From Lachnospiraceae bacterium (GTDB lineage Bacteria; Bacillota; Clostridia; Lachnospirales; Lachnospiraceae), in NCBI GenBank assembly GCA_016281605.1, contig JAEEJA010000029.1, forward strand, positions 1 through 40,292: a stretch of DNA of 40,292 bases, read 5' to 3'. Of the stretch, positions 24,141 to 33,316 are shown in pieces. The translations under genes were made by a program, and so were the position numbers. How positions within the stretch are numbered: position 1 is the stretch's first letter; each line of letters starts with the position of its first letter. The notes beneath the pieces were generated by a model. The model did no database searches, was not told where the DNA came from, and worked only from the letters and a program-made list of their open reading frames with translations.

Positions 24141-27100
24141 TTACTTAATAACAAGTTTTACTATAACCGATTTCGAGCCTATAGTTACTTTAGCATTGGT
24201 CTTACCTTTCTTAAGTCCCTTAACTTTGATCACTACCTTTCCTGCCTTCTTAACAATCTTTCCAAGCTTAGCAATCTTCTTTAATCCGGCAACTTTAACT
24301 TCATCGGTAGTAGCCTTGCTATTATCTGTTGCTGTAACTTTGATAACTATTTTTCCATTCTTACCCCTCTTAATACTTGTCTGTTTCTTCATTGCCTTAA
24401 TAGATGATACAGGATTATTAGTATCTGTAGCGGGTGCTACTGTTTGAGGCGCAGGTGTTGCAGAAGTCTGAGGTGCAGGTGCTGCCGGTGTAGGAGCAGG
24501 CTCCTGAGATGCATCCGGATTTGAAGAAGGATCTGTACCGGGTTCTGTAGATGGTTCTGTAGATGGTTCCGGATCATCCTCTACTCCTACCAGAATCTTA
24601 ATGTCTATCTTCAATCCATCCGATGTAAAGGCATGTACATAAGTCTTACCCTTACCTGTAGATGTTAAAGTAGTATATACATTACCGTCCTCATCAGGAG
24701 TTAAAGCCTTAGAGTCAACCATGATAACATTCATATCATCTGATACAAATGTAACTTTTTCGGTTGTGTTAGCAGGATTAACAGTAATTGTTAAACCTTT
24801 TGTTTCACCTGCATCTTCCATAAATATTTTATATCCATCCTGAGATTCTAAAGATGTAGCAGGAACAATCTCTTCTTCAACCTCTCCTAAGAAGACAATT
24901 TTATCAACTGCAAATGTTACTTCAAGCTTCTGTGGATTATCCATACCATCAAAGTAAACTTCATGATTTGCATTAGCTGTAACTCCATCGATACAGCTTC
25001 CGTCCCATCCGTTTATAGGATTACCTGAGTCAAATACATTACCCTTGATAACGTTTTTCTTTGATGTATTGATATTCATACTGACGCCATCCACCTTTAT
25101 GGACGTATATCTGATAGTACAACTCTTAAGTATAGGATTACCTTCTGTCTGCTTGATGTATATAGCCTGACAACCGTTAAGACTAGGGAGATCACTAAGT
25201 TTTGAAGCATCAAGTGTAACTGTGTACTTGGCTCCAACTTTATCTGTAAGAGTAATAGGATCACCTACTACAGTATAATCACCATAAGTATTAAGAGCTA
25301 CATCTATCTTATTTTCAGATTTCACAACATTTATCTTAACAGTCTTCTGGATTCCGCTTTCAGTCTGAACTATTACATAAGTTCCACCGATTTTCTTACC
25401 CATTACAAGACCGTCATTTGAAACTGTTGCTATAGTGTCATCTGATATGATATATGATATCTTATCCTTGCTGTCTGAAGGAACGAGCGTTGCATTAATC
25501 TGGGCTGTATCACCCTTTCCTATAGTGATTTCTTCGCTTTCAAGGTTAATATCAGTAGCAGTTGCAGTATCAGGCTTTCCTACGATTATCTTAATTCCTG
25601 CAATTTCAGAACCACTAAGCGACTCTGCCCATACAAAGGTTGTTCCCATCTTCTTAGCATGAAGTCTGCCCTTCGCTACTGTTACCACACTGTCATCATC
25701 GGTCTTCCATACAAGTAAATCATCTCCCATGTCAACAGTGTACATGTCATTAAGAGAAGCTCTTTCTCCTGGTTTCATGTTAAAAGTCTCTTCTTTAAAT
25801 ACAAGATTCTTTGCTTCCTTGATAACCGGATCCTTAGAAACCGAATTATCGCTTGTATCACTGTGTCCGTAGCTCTTGTAAATATCTGAGAGTATAGTGC
25901 TAAGCTCCTTGTCTCCGTAATTTGTATCACTGCCTCTTATCATAGCATCAGCTATATCTTCAAATGAACAATATGATCCCGGTCTGTTCCAGTAAAGGAA
26001 TGTGCCGGTTCTCATATCCCCACCATTATTATAATAGTTATCTATAGACTTATAATCATCCGAAGAACCACCCTGATCCCAAACAACAGGGATAGCATCA
26101 TAATAATTGCAAAGAGCATGTACATACTCAGAGTAAAGTGCTCTTTCTGCGTTATTGTAGCCTGTTTCACTACCTGTCTGCTTCTGATTGGCAGTTCCGT
26201 ACTCTCCTACATAAAGAGGCATATTTTCATCAAGCTTCTTTACGTTGTTAACAGAATTGGTAAGAGAATTTTTGAAATCATTAAGATCACCACTGTATGT
26301 CCATCTGGTACTATAACTTCCCTTGTAGATATGAACCGAGAACATAAGTCTTGTTGTTCCTATACTACCCATGTCAGCAAGCTTATCCTGTGGCATCTTT
26401 GTTCCTGAACTAAATGCATTGAAACGACCTGTAATAGCAAGCCATCTCTTAGTATTGTTAGAACCTGTAGCTCTTACAGTATTTATAAAGAGCTGATTTA
26501 AGTTGTTAAGGACTGTTGTATCCTCATTTGGAGCTGTTCCGTGAGCATCAGTTACTTCGTTCATATCCTCAAAGATAAGATGCTCATCATAATCCTTAAA
26601 TCTTTCAGCTATAGTCTTCCAAACACCTGCAAACTTCTGATAAAGACCTTCGATATCATCTGCATAGGTATTTAACCAGCACTGAGGATTGTCTCCTCTG
26701 TTGTCATGGTTTGCTGCACCGTCATGATGGATATTAATGATTGCATACATATCCTGATCCACACAGTAATCAACTACTTCCTGAACTCTTGCCATCCAGC
26801 TTTCTCTGATGCTGAAATCATCATTTATGTAACCATTCCATGTTACAGGAATACGAACTGTATTGTATCCTGCATCATGAAGGGCTTTGATATATGCTTT
26901 TGTTGTTGTAAATGACTGCCACCCTGTCTCAGATGCATTGGTAAGTCCACCGTCAAATGTATTACCAAGGTTAATTCCGGCCCCCATTTCATCTACAACC
27001 TCTGCCTTAGAAAGGATTCTGAATTCTTTTGGAGAAGCCGGCTCTGTTGACATATTTGGAATCAAGCGAGCACGAGCAGTTCCAAGTGTATCTCTTATCC

Positions 27101-28700
27101 CTTTATAGAGAAGTCTGGAACCGTCTATATCATTTCTGTCATAATTAGCATTCAAGTCTTTCATATCTGCTTCTGCATTAGCTATGGCTGTTTGTAAATT
27201 ATCCCAGGACTCCTTTTCATAATCAGCTTCCTTATATTCCTTACATTTATCTATCGCCATCTGCAGATAATATCTGGCTTTTGTTATTACCTCATCGGTT
27301 ATCACGCTTTTGATTACTTCGTTGAATTCTTCAAGCGCTTTCGTAAGACTTTCAAGCGTTGCAGCATCACCCTTTAAAGCAGCTTCAGCTACAGGAATAG
27401 CTTCCTGTATGTTATTATAAGCTTCTTCAGAATCGCAATCATCTACTGTAAGAAGCTTTGCCTTTCTAATGTTACTCCAAAGCTCTTCTTCTGCTTCATA
27501 GAAAAGAACCGTCTCACTCTTTGGCTTTTCATCAGAGGCATCCTTCTGTACAGACTCTATAAGCGAAGAATCAGGATTCTCAAAACCACACTCTAAACCT
27601 GTATAGTTACCAGCTTCATCATAAACCGCCTTAAAGTTTGCATTCTCAAGAGGAACAGTCTTATTTCCATCTGTATATAAATTTATACCAAGAAGTTTAA
27701 CTTTAGTATCCTTTGTCTTTACAAAGAGCTTTATGGAAGCAACGTCTTCTTCCTGACCACTCCACCTTGAACCTGTGTCCTTTCCTTTGAATTCATAAAT
27801 ACCGGTTCCCTTTGCTCCGTATCCTTCTCCTACATGCCCTGTACCATATCCACAGTGAACCACGCCCAGTATCGTTCCGCCGGTAGTACCGTAAATACCA
27901 GTAAGAGACTCATTAGATGCTCCACTTCCGTAAACTCCCACACCAAAAACCGAATAAGTGTGAGCCTGAGATACCTGCACATAAGCCTTGTAATAGTACT
28001 TGGTATTGGCATAATTTTCAGTAAGCGGAGATTCAAGACCGGCGTCGTTAAGCGCTTTTTTCATATCAGCTACTGTTGCATTTACAACAAATGTTGTATC
28101 GGTTACTGCTTCTGCATCGGAATTGTATAGCTCAGCCTTAGAAGGCTTATCAATTGCCTTAAGAGCATACAAACCGTCTAATCTGATATCATAATCAGTA
28201 TTAGCGAAGCTTAAACTTATATCATCACAATCCACACCCGGCTTAAACATATCCTTAATGTCAAGAACCTTGACATATGCAGTATATACTCCGGCCTCAT
28301 CATTGTAAGATCCTGCACCGAAGTGCACATGATACTCTTCATCTGTTTCTACTCCCTCTGCGCTAGGAGTAAATACAAACAATTCATCACTGTCCGCTCT
28401 TAAAGCAGCATTTTCTACTTCATATACCAGCTTATAGTAAGCTGTTGACTCAATTCCCAACGATTCTTTTATGAGTGACTCACCATCATCGGAGTCCATC
28501 CCCTCCCACGTATCATCAAAGAGATTCTCAACGCTATAATCGTCATCGTTTACATTAAGTACAGTTTCAGTATACACTTCAGCCTGCGCTTCCTTAGTTG
28601 CTGCCGGTATCGATATACCGGTCACTATCATAGCCGCAGAAAGAGTTGCGGATATGACACGTTTGCTTAATTTGCCTTTAACAAATTTCCCCTTAAACAT
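24141..28700 (-). CDS. Very large secreted GH5 enzyme with FIVAR-like, Ig-like and basic terminal modules
   Basis: This 1519-residue extracellular enzyme is the largest gene here. It has a signal peptide (1-40, ending AQA), then about 350 residues of uncharacterised beta-rich sequence (41-390), and two helical FIVAR-like segments (about 400-465 and 470-546). The GH5 barrel spans about 560-945, with GAGINLGNTFDG, acid/base Glu715 in FEDMNEV and nucleophile Glu833 in VGEYGT. Two Ig-like domains follow (about 965-1042 and 1050-1128, the second Big_2-type), then an unnamed domain with FDSGNPINGW (about 1130-1272) and another Ig-like domain. After a Pro/Ser/Thr linker (1376-1430) the basic C-terminal module (1437-1519) closes the protein. 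GGAGG precedes ATG 28700. No dockerin or sortase signal is seen. The architecture suggests a long stalk holding the enzyme away from the surface. Confidence 0.92.
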   Translation of the reverse strand: MFKGKFVKGKLSKRVISATLSAAMIVTGISIPAATKEAQAEVYTETVLNVNDDDYSVENLFDDTWEGMDSDDGESLIKESLGIESTAYYKLVYEVENAALRADSDELFVFTPSAEGVETDEEYHVHFGAGSYNDEAGVYTAYVKVLDIKDMFKPGVDCDDISLSFANTDYDIRLDGLYALKAIDKPSKAELYNSDAEAVTDTTFVVNATVADMKKALNDAGLESPLTENYANTKYYYKAYVQVSQAHTYSVFGVGVYGSGASNESLTGIYGTTGGTILGVVHCGYGTGHVGEGYGAKGTGIYEFKGKDTGSRWSGQEEDVASIKLFVKTKDTKVKLLGINLYTDGNKTVPLENANFKAVYDEAGNYTGLECGFENPDSSLIESVQKDASDEKPKSETVLFYEAEEELWSNIRKAKLLTVDDCDSEEAYNNIQEAIPVAEAALKGDAATLESLTKALEEFNEVIKSVITDEVITKARYYLQMAIDKCKEYKEADYEKESWDNLQTAIANAEADMKDLNANYDRNDIDGSRLLYKGIRDTLGTARARLIPNMSTEPASPKEFRILSKAEVVDEMGAGINLGNTFDGGLTNASETGWQSFTTTKAYIKALHDAGYNTVRIPVTWNGYINDDFSIRESWMARVQEVVDYCVDQDMYAIINIHHDGAANHDNRGDNPQCWLNTYADDIEGLYQKFAGVWKTIAERFKDYDEHLIFEDMNEVTDAHGTAPNEDTTVLNNLNQLFINTVRATGSNNTKRWLAITGRFNAFSSGTKMPQDKLADMGSIGTTRLMFSVHIYKGSYSTRWTYSGDLNDFKNSLTNSVNNVKKLDENMPLYVGEYGTANQKQTGSETGYNNAERALYSEYVHALCNYYDAIPVVWDQGGSSDDYKSIDNYYNNGGDMRTGTFLYWNRPGSYCSFEDIADAMIRGSDTNYGDKELSTILSDIYKSYGHSDTSDNSVSKDPVIKEAKNLVFKEETFNMKPGERASLNDMYTVDMGDDLLVWKTDDDSVVTVAKGRLHAKKMGTTFVWAESLSGSEIAGIKIIVGKPDTATATDINLESEEITIGKGDTAQINATLVPSDSKDKISYIISDDTIATVSNDGLVMGKKIGGTYVIVQTESGIQKTVKINVVKSENKIDVALNTYGDYTVVGDPITLTDKVGAKYTVTLDASKLSDLPSLNGCQAIYIKQTEGNPILKSCTIRYTSIKVDGVSMNINTSKKNVIKGNVFDSGNPINGWDGSCIDGVTANANHEVYFDGMDNPQKLEVTFAVDKIVFLGEVEEEIVPATSLESQDGYKIFMEDAGETKGLTITVNPANTTEKVTFVSDDMNVIMVDSKALTPDEDGNVYTTLTSTGKGKTYVHAFTSDGLKIDIKILVGVEDDPEPSTEPSTEPGTDPSSNPDASQEPAPTPAAPAPQTSATPAPQTVAPATDTNNPVSSIKAMKKQTSIKRGKNGKIVIKVTATDNSKATTDEVKVAGLKKIAKLGKIVKKAGKVVIKVKGLKKGKTNAKVTIGSKSVIVKLVIK

Positions 28701-28728
28701 AAATACCTCCTCTATTTTGTAAAGATTT

Positions 28729-28798
28729 ATTGAAAATAAACAGATTATTATAATTATAAAGTCATATATATGAAGATCATAACCTTATTATTTTCAAT
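28729..28798. repeat. 11-bp inverted repeat flanking the AT-rich leader of the large GH5 gene
   Basis: ATTGAAAATAA at 28729-28739 is the exact reverse complement of TTATTTTCAAT at 28788-28798, with 48 bases between. A TATAAT-like sequence lies inside the loop. It could be an operator or a long-range hairpin, but the AT-rich setting makes chance possible. The rest of the 283-base gap 28701-28983 is AT-rich, and I see only the terminator listed next. Confidence 0.4.
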
Positions 28799-28910
28799 AC
28801 AGCTAAATCCAATTTGAATTATACAATTTTAACAATAAAAGGTCAAATATTATTAATAAATTTGTAAAAAATTAACAATTATCAAAAAATCTTTATATTT
28901 CAATAATATC

Positions 28911-28954
28911 AAAAAAAACGGAAATAATATAATTATAAATCATATTATTTCCGT
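28911..28954 (-). terminator. Rho-independent terminator after dus
   Basis: ACGGAAATAATAT (28918-28930) pairs perfectly with ATATTATTTCCGT (28942-28954), an 13-bp stem, and on the minus strand eight T residues follow. It lies about 30 bases after the dus stop and ends the transcript coming from coaX and dus. Confidence 0.88.
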
Positions 28955-28983
28955 TATTATTTAATATTATTTTTAATATTCCA

Positions 28984-29997
28984 TTATTCCTTTTGAGATT
29001 TTTTTTCTAGCAACAGTTCATCACAGAGAATAATAATATCCTCCACAGTTTCCGCCTCATTTATACGTCTTCGAAAAGATGCAGACCCTTTAAGTCCTGT
29101 CAAGTACCATGAAAAGTGCTTTCTCATCTCTCTTATACCCGTATATTCCCCCTTAAAATCAACCAACATCTTTGTATGTCTTTTAATTGTTTCTACAATT
29201 GTAGAGATGTTAGGTTTGTCTCCACACTTCCTTAATTCATCGTAAGTTACTTTTCCGGAAAGAAGTTCTGATGCCTTTGAAAATATCCATGGATTTCCAC
29301 GTGCTCCACGAGCCGCCATAACTGCTTCTACACCTGTAGTTTTTATACAATCGTACACATCTGTAGATTTAAATATATCTCCACTTGCAATCACAGGTAT
29401 CTTTAATGCTCTTTTTACTTCTGCAATTATTTCCCAATCTGCATTTCCGCTATAGTACTCTGTTCTTGTTCTTCCGTGCACAGCAACAGCATCAGCTCCC
29501 GCATCCTCCATTGCTTTGGCAAACTCTACTGCATTAATACTATCTTTATCAAACCCTTTTCTCATTTTAATCGTCACAGGTTTTTTTATAGATTTTTTTA
29601 TTTGAGAAACTATCTTGTAAGACAGACTGATATCCTTCATAAGGGCAGAACCCTCATGATTATTGACAACCTTTGGGACAGGACACCCCATGTTGATATC
29701 AAGAACATCAAACTCTTTTTCCTCTATCCTCTTTGCAATCTCAGACATGATATCAGGATCCGAACCAAAAAGCTGTAGTGCAAGAGGTGAATCCTTCTCA
29801 TCAGTCGCCCAAAGAAGTTCTGTGTTTTTATTATTATAAAGTATCCCCTTTGCACTTATCATCTCCGTATAAAGGTAAGAAGCTCCCGCTTCCCTGCAAA
29901 GCAAACGAAATGGCAGGTCTGTTACACCTGCCATAGGTCCGAGCACGAGTCTGCCCGGTATATATACATTACCGATATAAAATCCATTATTATCCAT
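28984..29997 (-). CDS. dusB: tRNA-dihydrouridine synthase
   Basis: This FMN enzyme reduces uridines of the tRNA D-loop with NADPH. The 337-residue protein has the family blocks in order: GPMAGVTDLPFR near residue 20, the substrate-side YTEMISAKG, then QLFGSDP and DINMGCPVPKV, whose cysteine is the catalytic acid. MRKGFD and AVAVHGRTRTEYYSG follow, with IASGDI and ARGARGNPW for phosphate/FMN binding, then the C-terminal helical tRNA-binding domain. I prefer ATG 29997 because AAAGGA lies 6 bases upstream; an ATG at 30003 abuts that sequence. It follows coaX by 20 bases on the same strand and ends at a strong terminator. Assignment to DusB among Dus types rests on general similarity and gene context in Firmicutes. 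Confidence 0.9.
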   Translation of the reverse strand: MDNNGFYIGNVYIPGRLVLGPMAGVTDLPFRLLCREAGASYLYTEMISAKGILYNNKNTELLWATDEKDSPLALQLFGSDPDIMSEIAKRIEEKEFDVLDINMGCPVPKVVNNHEGSALMKDISLSYKIVSQIKKSIKKPVTIKMRKGFDKDSINAVEFAKAMEDAGADAVAVHGRTRTEYYSGNADWEIIAEVKRALKIPVIASGDIFKSTDVYDCIKTTGVEAVMAARGARGNPWIFSKASELLSGKVTYDELRKCGDKPNISTIVETIKRHTKMLVDFKGEYTGIREMRKHFSWYLTGLKGSASFRRRINEAETVEDIIILCDELLLEKKSQKE

Positions 29998-30017
29998 ATG
30001 CATTCCTTTGATTTGTA

Positions 30018-30791
30018 TTACTGATTCTTCTGTTTTTCATATATTATCTGAAGCCCCTTAAGAGTAAGATCCGGATCATAAACCTCTATTTCCTTAGTAT
30101 GTTCAGATATGATTTTACCTAAACCTCCGGTAGCAACTACTCTTATACCGCTTTCTCCAACTTCCTGCTTCATCTGATTGATAATATACTTTGACTGACC
30201 TACATTTCCATAAAAAAGACCTGCCTGCATGGATGCCACAGTTTCCTTGGAAATAATCCTGTCTGTAGCCATAAGTTCGATTTCAGGAAGATTTGCCGTA
30301 TCGTCCCAGAGCGCCTTAGCAGCTATCTTCATACCCGGACAGATAACTCCACCACAAAAAACTCCATCCTTTGATACATAATCGTAGGTTGTCGCTGTTC
30401 CATAATCAACAACTATCACAGGACCTCCATAAAGCTCGTATGCAGCTACTGCATCAACAATTCTATCCGGTCCTGTTTCACGAGGATTAACTGTAGCTAT
30501 CTGAAGTCCTGTTTTTACTCCAACACCAACCATAACAGGATCGCAACCGATATAACGAACTATACCCTTTCTAAATGAATACATAATCTTTGGAACAACC
30601 GATGCGACTATACAGCTATCTATGCTATCAACACTCAACCCCTTCTGATTTATGATACTGCATATAAGAACTCCGTATTCATCCGAGGTTCTAGGTGATT
30701 TTACCGAAAAATGAAATCTGGTAACAAGTCTTTCTCCATCAAATATACCGAATGTAACATCGGTATTTCCTACATCTACAGCTAATAGCAT
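30018..30791 (-). CDS. coaX: Type III pantothenate kinase
   Basis: It catalyses the first step of coenzyme A synthesis, phosphorylating pantothenate. At 257 residues the protein is normal for CoaX, an ASKHA-fold kinase. Key motifs are LAVDVGNTDVTFGIFDG at the start (phosphate binding), the ETGPDRIVDA block, VVDYGTATTYD (second phosphate site) and GGVICPGM for substrate binding, then ATGGLGKI near the end. Type III enzymes need a monovalent cation and are not feedback-inhibited by CoA. AGGAGGAT-like sequence (CGGAGGAT) lies upstream of ATG 30791. It is in a run with the DUF6145 gene, birA and dus on the same strand; a birA-coaX-dus order is common in Firmicutes. Confidence 0.95.
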   Translation of the reverse strand: MLLAVDVGNTDVTFGIFDGERLVTRFHFSVKSPRTSDEYGVLICSIINQKGLSVDSIDSCIVASVVPKIMYSFRKGIVRYIGCDPVMVGVGVKTGLQIATVNPRETGPDRIVDAVAAYELYGGPVIVVDYGTATTYDYVSKDGVFCGGVICPGMKIAAKALWDDTANLPEIELMATDRIISKETVASMQAGLFYGNVGQSKYIINQMKQEVGESGIRVVATGGLGKIISEHTKEIEVYDPDLTLKGLQIIYEKQKNQ

Positions 30792-30826
30792 AAAAAATCC
30801 TCCGTTTGTAATAGTCTTTTAAATGA

Positions 30827-31162
30827 TTAATTGATGCCGTTCTTGGCTTTATAATACATCTCTAACTGAGAAAACAGCTCTTCTTTTTCTCTTCTCATCT
30901 GTTTAATCTTAAGCTCACTACCTATATCATCATAGTAAACATCATTTTCTCCGGCAGTTACTATAAGATTTAGATTTCCATCATCATCAAATACACAGGT
31001 AAGTATTCCTCCAACATCCTCAGTAAAGAGAACGCACATTATCTGAAGCTCTTGCTTCACTTCCTGTGGCAATTCCCGGAAGTTTTCCGAAAGGAAAAAC
31101 TTTTTTTCATAGGATGAAGCAGCACATAATATCTTCGATTCATCTACTTGTCTGTTACTCAT
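30827..31162 (-). CDS. DUF6145-like conserved protein
   Basis: This 111-residue soluble protein resembles DUF6145, a family known almost only from Lachnospiraceae-type Clostridia. Visible signatures are CAASSYEKKFFL, the core IMCVLFTEDVGGILT, then DDDGNLNL and a C-terminal helix with IKQMRREKEELF. No catalytic motif or metal site stands out. ATG 31162 is chosen because AAAGGG lies 6 bases upstream, formed by the codons following an earlier ATG at 31177 that has no ribosome site. It sits between birA and coaX, 35 bases before coaX, and is likely co-transcribed with them. Function unknown. Confidence 0.8.
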   Translation of the reverse strand: MSNRQVDESKILCAASSYEKKFFLSENFRELPQEVKQELQIMCVLFTEDVGGILTCVFDDDGNLNLIVTAGENDVYYDDIGSELKIKQMRREKEELFSQLEMYYKAKNGIN

Positions 31163-31206
31163 AGAAAACCCTTTCATTTATATTGATTAATAATAATTTC
31201 AATAAA

Positions 31207-32226
31207 TCATGTATTTCTTATGGATACTTCACCGGCTATAATTCTCTCTGTTTTTTTAGTATCATACATATCAACCAGCAGTGCTCCATCGATATCAATA
31301 CCCCGGGCCTTTCCACGCCTTACGCTATCCGGCTCTATCTCCTCTACCAGTCCACCGTAAACCAACACTTCTTTTGACTTATTGATTAGATTATCATCAT
31401 AATCCACCATAAGACTCTTCATTGACTTATCAGCCAAAAATATATCATAATACTCAGCAAATGCTTCAAGAATATCAGCAATTATCGACTGTCTGTCAAA
31501 ATTTTGATTTGTTTCCATAAAGAGCGATGTTGCGATACTTTTTAATTCATCAGAAAAAACTTTATTATTGACATTAATTCCAATTCCGGTTACAACATAG
31601 GTAATATAATCAGATTCGCAACTCATCTGAGTAAGTATACCGCATAGCTTTTTCTCTCCTATCCATATATCGTTAGGCCACTTTATACCAATCCTCTTTG
31701 CTGCTTCCTTATAACCAGACTTATTTAATGATTTTTTTAAAGCCTTGCAAACCGCCATCGCCGCAACAAGAGTGATACAACTTACACTCCCGGGATCAAT
31801 CTTGGGCCTTAAAAGAATACTCATATATATACTTTCTTTCGCAGGCGAGTAAAAGCTCCTGCCACGCCTTCCCAGACCAGATGTCTGATGATCGGCTATA
31901 AGTACCATATTTTCAGCATCTGTAGTGTATGCCTTTTTTATAAGTGCTTTATTAGTTGAATCTATAGACTCAGTATACTCAATCCTGTATCTTATAGCTT
32001 TCCCTTCCAGAAGTGATGTTATACCTGCAGAGCCAAGTATCCCTTCATCAGAGCGAAGTATATATCCCTTCCCCTTTACGCTTTCGATGTCATATCCATC
32101 CTTCTTTAAAGAGTTTATATTCTTCCATATTGCTTGTCTGCTGATATTTAATTCTTTGCAAAATATCTCTCCTGATACAAATCCATCAGAATTCTTTAAC
32201 ATCCTTAAAATCTTTGCTTTATTCAT
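31207..32226 (-). CDS. birA: Bifunctional biotin-protein ligase / biotin repressor
   Basis: It activates biotin with ATP and attaches it to biotin carboxyl carrier protein; with the N-terminal helix-turn-helix it also represses biotin uptake or synthesis genes. The 339-residue protein has the DNA-binding domain at about residues 1-65 (GEIFCKELNISRQAIWKNIN), then the catalytic domain with DHQTSGLGRRGRSF (biotinyl-AMP loop, the BirA GRGRRGR equivalent), KWPNDIW with the biotin-binding Lys, and the GIGINVNN strand. A small SH3-like C-terminal domain ends the protein. It begins 8 bases after the ornithine carbamoyltransferase stop and lacks a clear ribosome site, suggesting translational coupling. 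No biotin operon is nearby. Confidence 0.95.
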   Translation of the reverse strand: MNKAKILRMLKNSDGFVSGEIFCKELNISRQAIWKNINSLKKDGYDIESVKGKGYILRSDEGILGSAGITSLLEGKAIRYRIEYTESIDSTNKALIKKAYTTDAENMVLIADHQTSGLGRRGRSFYSPAKESIYMSILLRPKIDPGSVSCITLVAAMAVCKALKKSLNKSGYKEAAKRIGIKWPNDIWIGEKKLCGILTQMSCESDYITYVVTGIGINVNNKVFSDELKSIATSLFMETNQNFDRQSIIADILEAFAEYYDIFLADKSMKSLMVDYDDNLINKSKEVLVYGGLVEEIEPDSVRRGKARGIDIDGALLVDMYDTKKTERIIAGEVSIRNT

Positions 32227-32234
32227 GGCTTTAC

Positions 32235-33236
32235 TTAAAGTGCAGCGCCCAAAGTAGCTGCCATAACAGCCTTTATGGTATGCATACGATTCTCTGCCTC
32301 GTCAAATACTATGGAAGCATCTGATTCAAATACTTCATCAGTAACTTCCAATTCTTCAATTCCAAATTTTTCATATACATCCCTTCCCACTAAAGTCTTC
32401 AAATCATGATAAGCAGGAAGACAATGCATGAATTTAGCATTAGGTCCGGCATTCTTCATAATTTCTGCATTAACCTGATAAGGCTTGAGAGCATCTATTC
32501 TCTCCTTCCATACATTAACATCTTCGCCCATTGAAACCCATACATCAGTATATACGATATCTGCGCCTTCGCTTCCCTTCATAGGGTCCTCTTCAAGAGT
32601 CACACTTCCACCGGACTCATTCGCAAAACTCTGAGCCAAATCAACCAGCTCCTTCTGTGGGAAATACTCCTTACATGTACAAGCAGTAAAGTGAAGTCCC
32701 AGCTTCGCACAAGTTATCATAAGGGAATTTCCCATATTGTAACGGGCATCACCCATGTAACAGAGCTTTAATCCCTTCAAAAATCCAAAATACTCTTTTA
32801 TAGTCAGCATATCAGCTAACATCTGTGTAGGGTGAAACTCATTTGTAAGACCATTCCAGACAGGCACAGATGAGTAATGAGCCAACTCTTCAACTATATC
32901 CTGACCATATCCTCTGTACTCAATTCCATCAAACATGCGAGAAAGTACTCTTGCTGTATCAGCTATACTTTCCTTCTTTCCTATCTGTGAGCCCTGTGGA
33001 TCTAAATATGTAACTCCCATACCTAAATCATGAGCAGCAACTTCAAATGAACACCTTGTTCTGGTACTTGTCTTTTCAAATATCAGCGCAACATTTTTTC
33101 CCTTTAAAACATCTACAGGCTCCCCTTTTTTCTTCTTTGCCTTCAGCGAACCCGCAAGCTCTATAAGATATAATATTTCTTCAGGAGTATAATCCTTAAG
33201 AGCTAAAAAATCTCTATCTTTTAAATTAACTGACAT
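32235..33236 (-). CDS. argF: Ornithine carbamoyltransferase
   Basis: It condenses ornithine with carbamoyl phosphate to citrulline (arginine synthesis) or runs backward in arginine catabolism. The 333-residue protein carries STRTRCSFE (carbamoyl-phosphate loop), [20 protein letters not shown], the [11 protein letters not shown] strand and the ornithine-binding HCLPAYHD motif. The length and the long '[15 protein letters not shown]' N-terminal region are like both anabolic ArgF and catabolic ArcB. No arcA, arcC or other arg gene is adjacent, so direction cannot be decided; argF is given as the neutral symbol. It precedes birA with an 8-base gap. AAAGGTG lies upstream of ATG 33236. Confidence 0.94.
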   Translation of the reverse strand: MSVNLKDRDFLALKDYTPEEILYLIELAGSLKAKKKKGEPVDVLKGKNVALIFEKTSTRTRCSFEVAAHDLGMGVTYLDPQGSQIGKKESIADTARVLSRMFDGIEYRGYGQDIVEELAHYSSVPVWNGLTNEFHPTQMLADMLTIKEYFGFLKGLKLCYMGDARYNMGNSLMITCAKLGLHFTACTCKEYFPQKELVDLAQSFANESGGSVTLEEDPMKGSEGADIVYTDVWVSMGEDVNVWKERIDALKPYQVNAEIMKNAGPNAKFMHCLPAYHDLKTLVGRDVYEKFGIEELEVTDEVFESDASIVFDEAENRMHTIKAVMAATLGAAL

Positions 33237-33316
33237 ATCTTTTCACCTTTCATAATTTGATTATTTTATCGAACAACAAATTATTATCCCCTGTTTTCAA
33301 AACTCTGTTAAGTATT

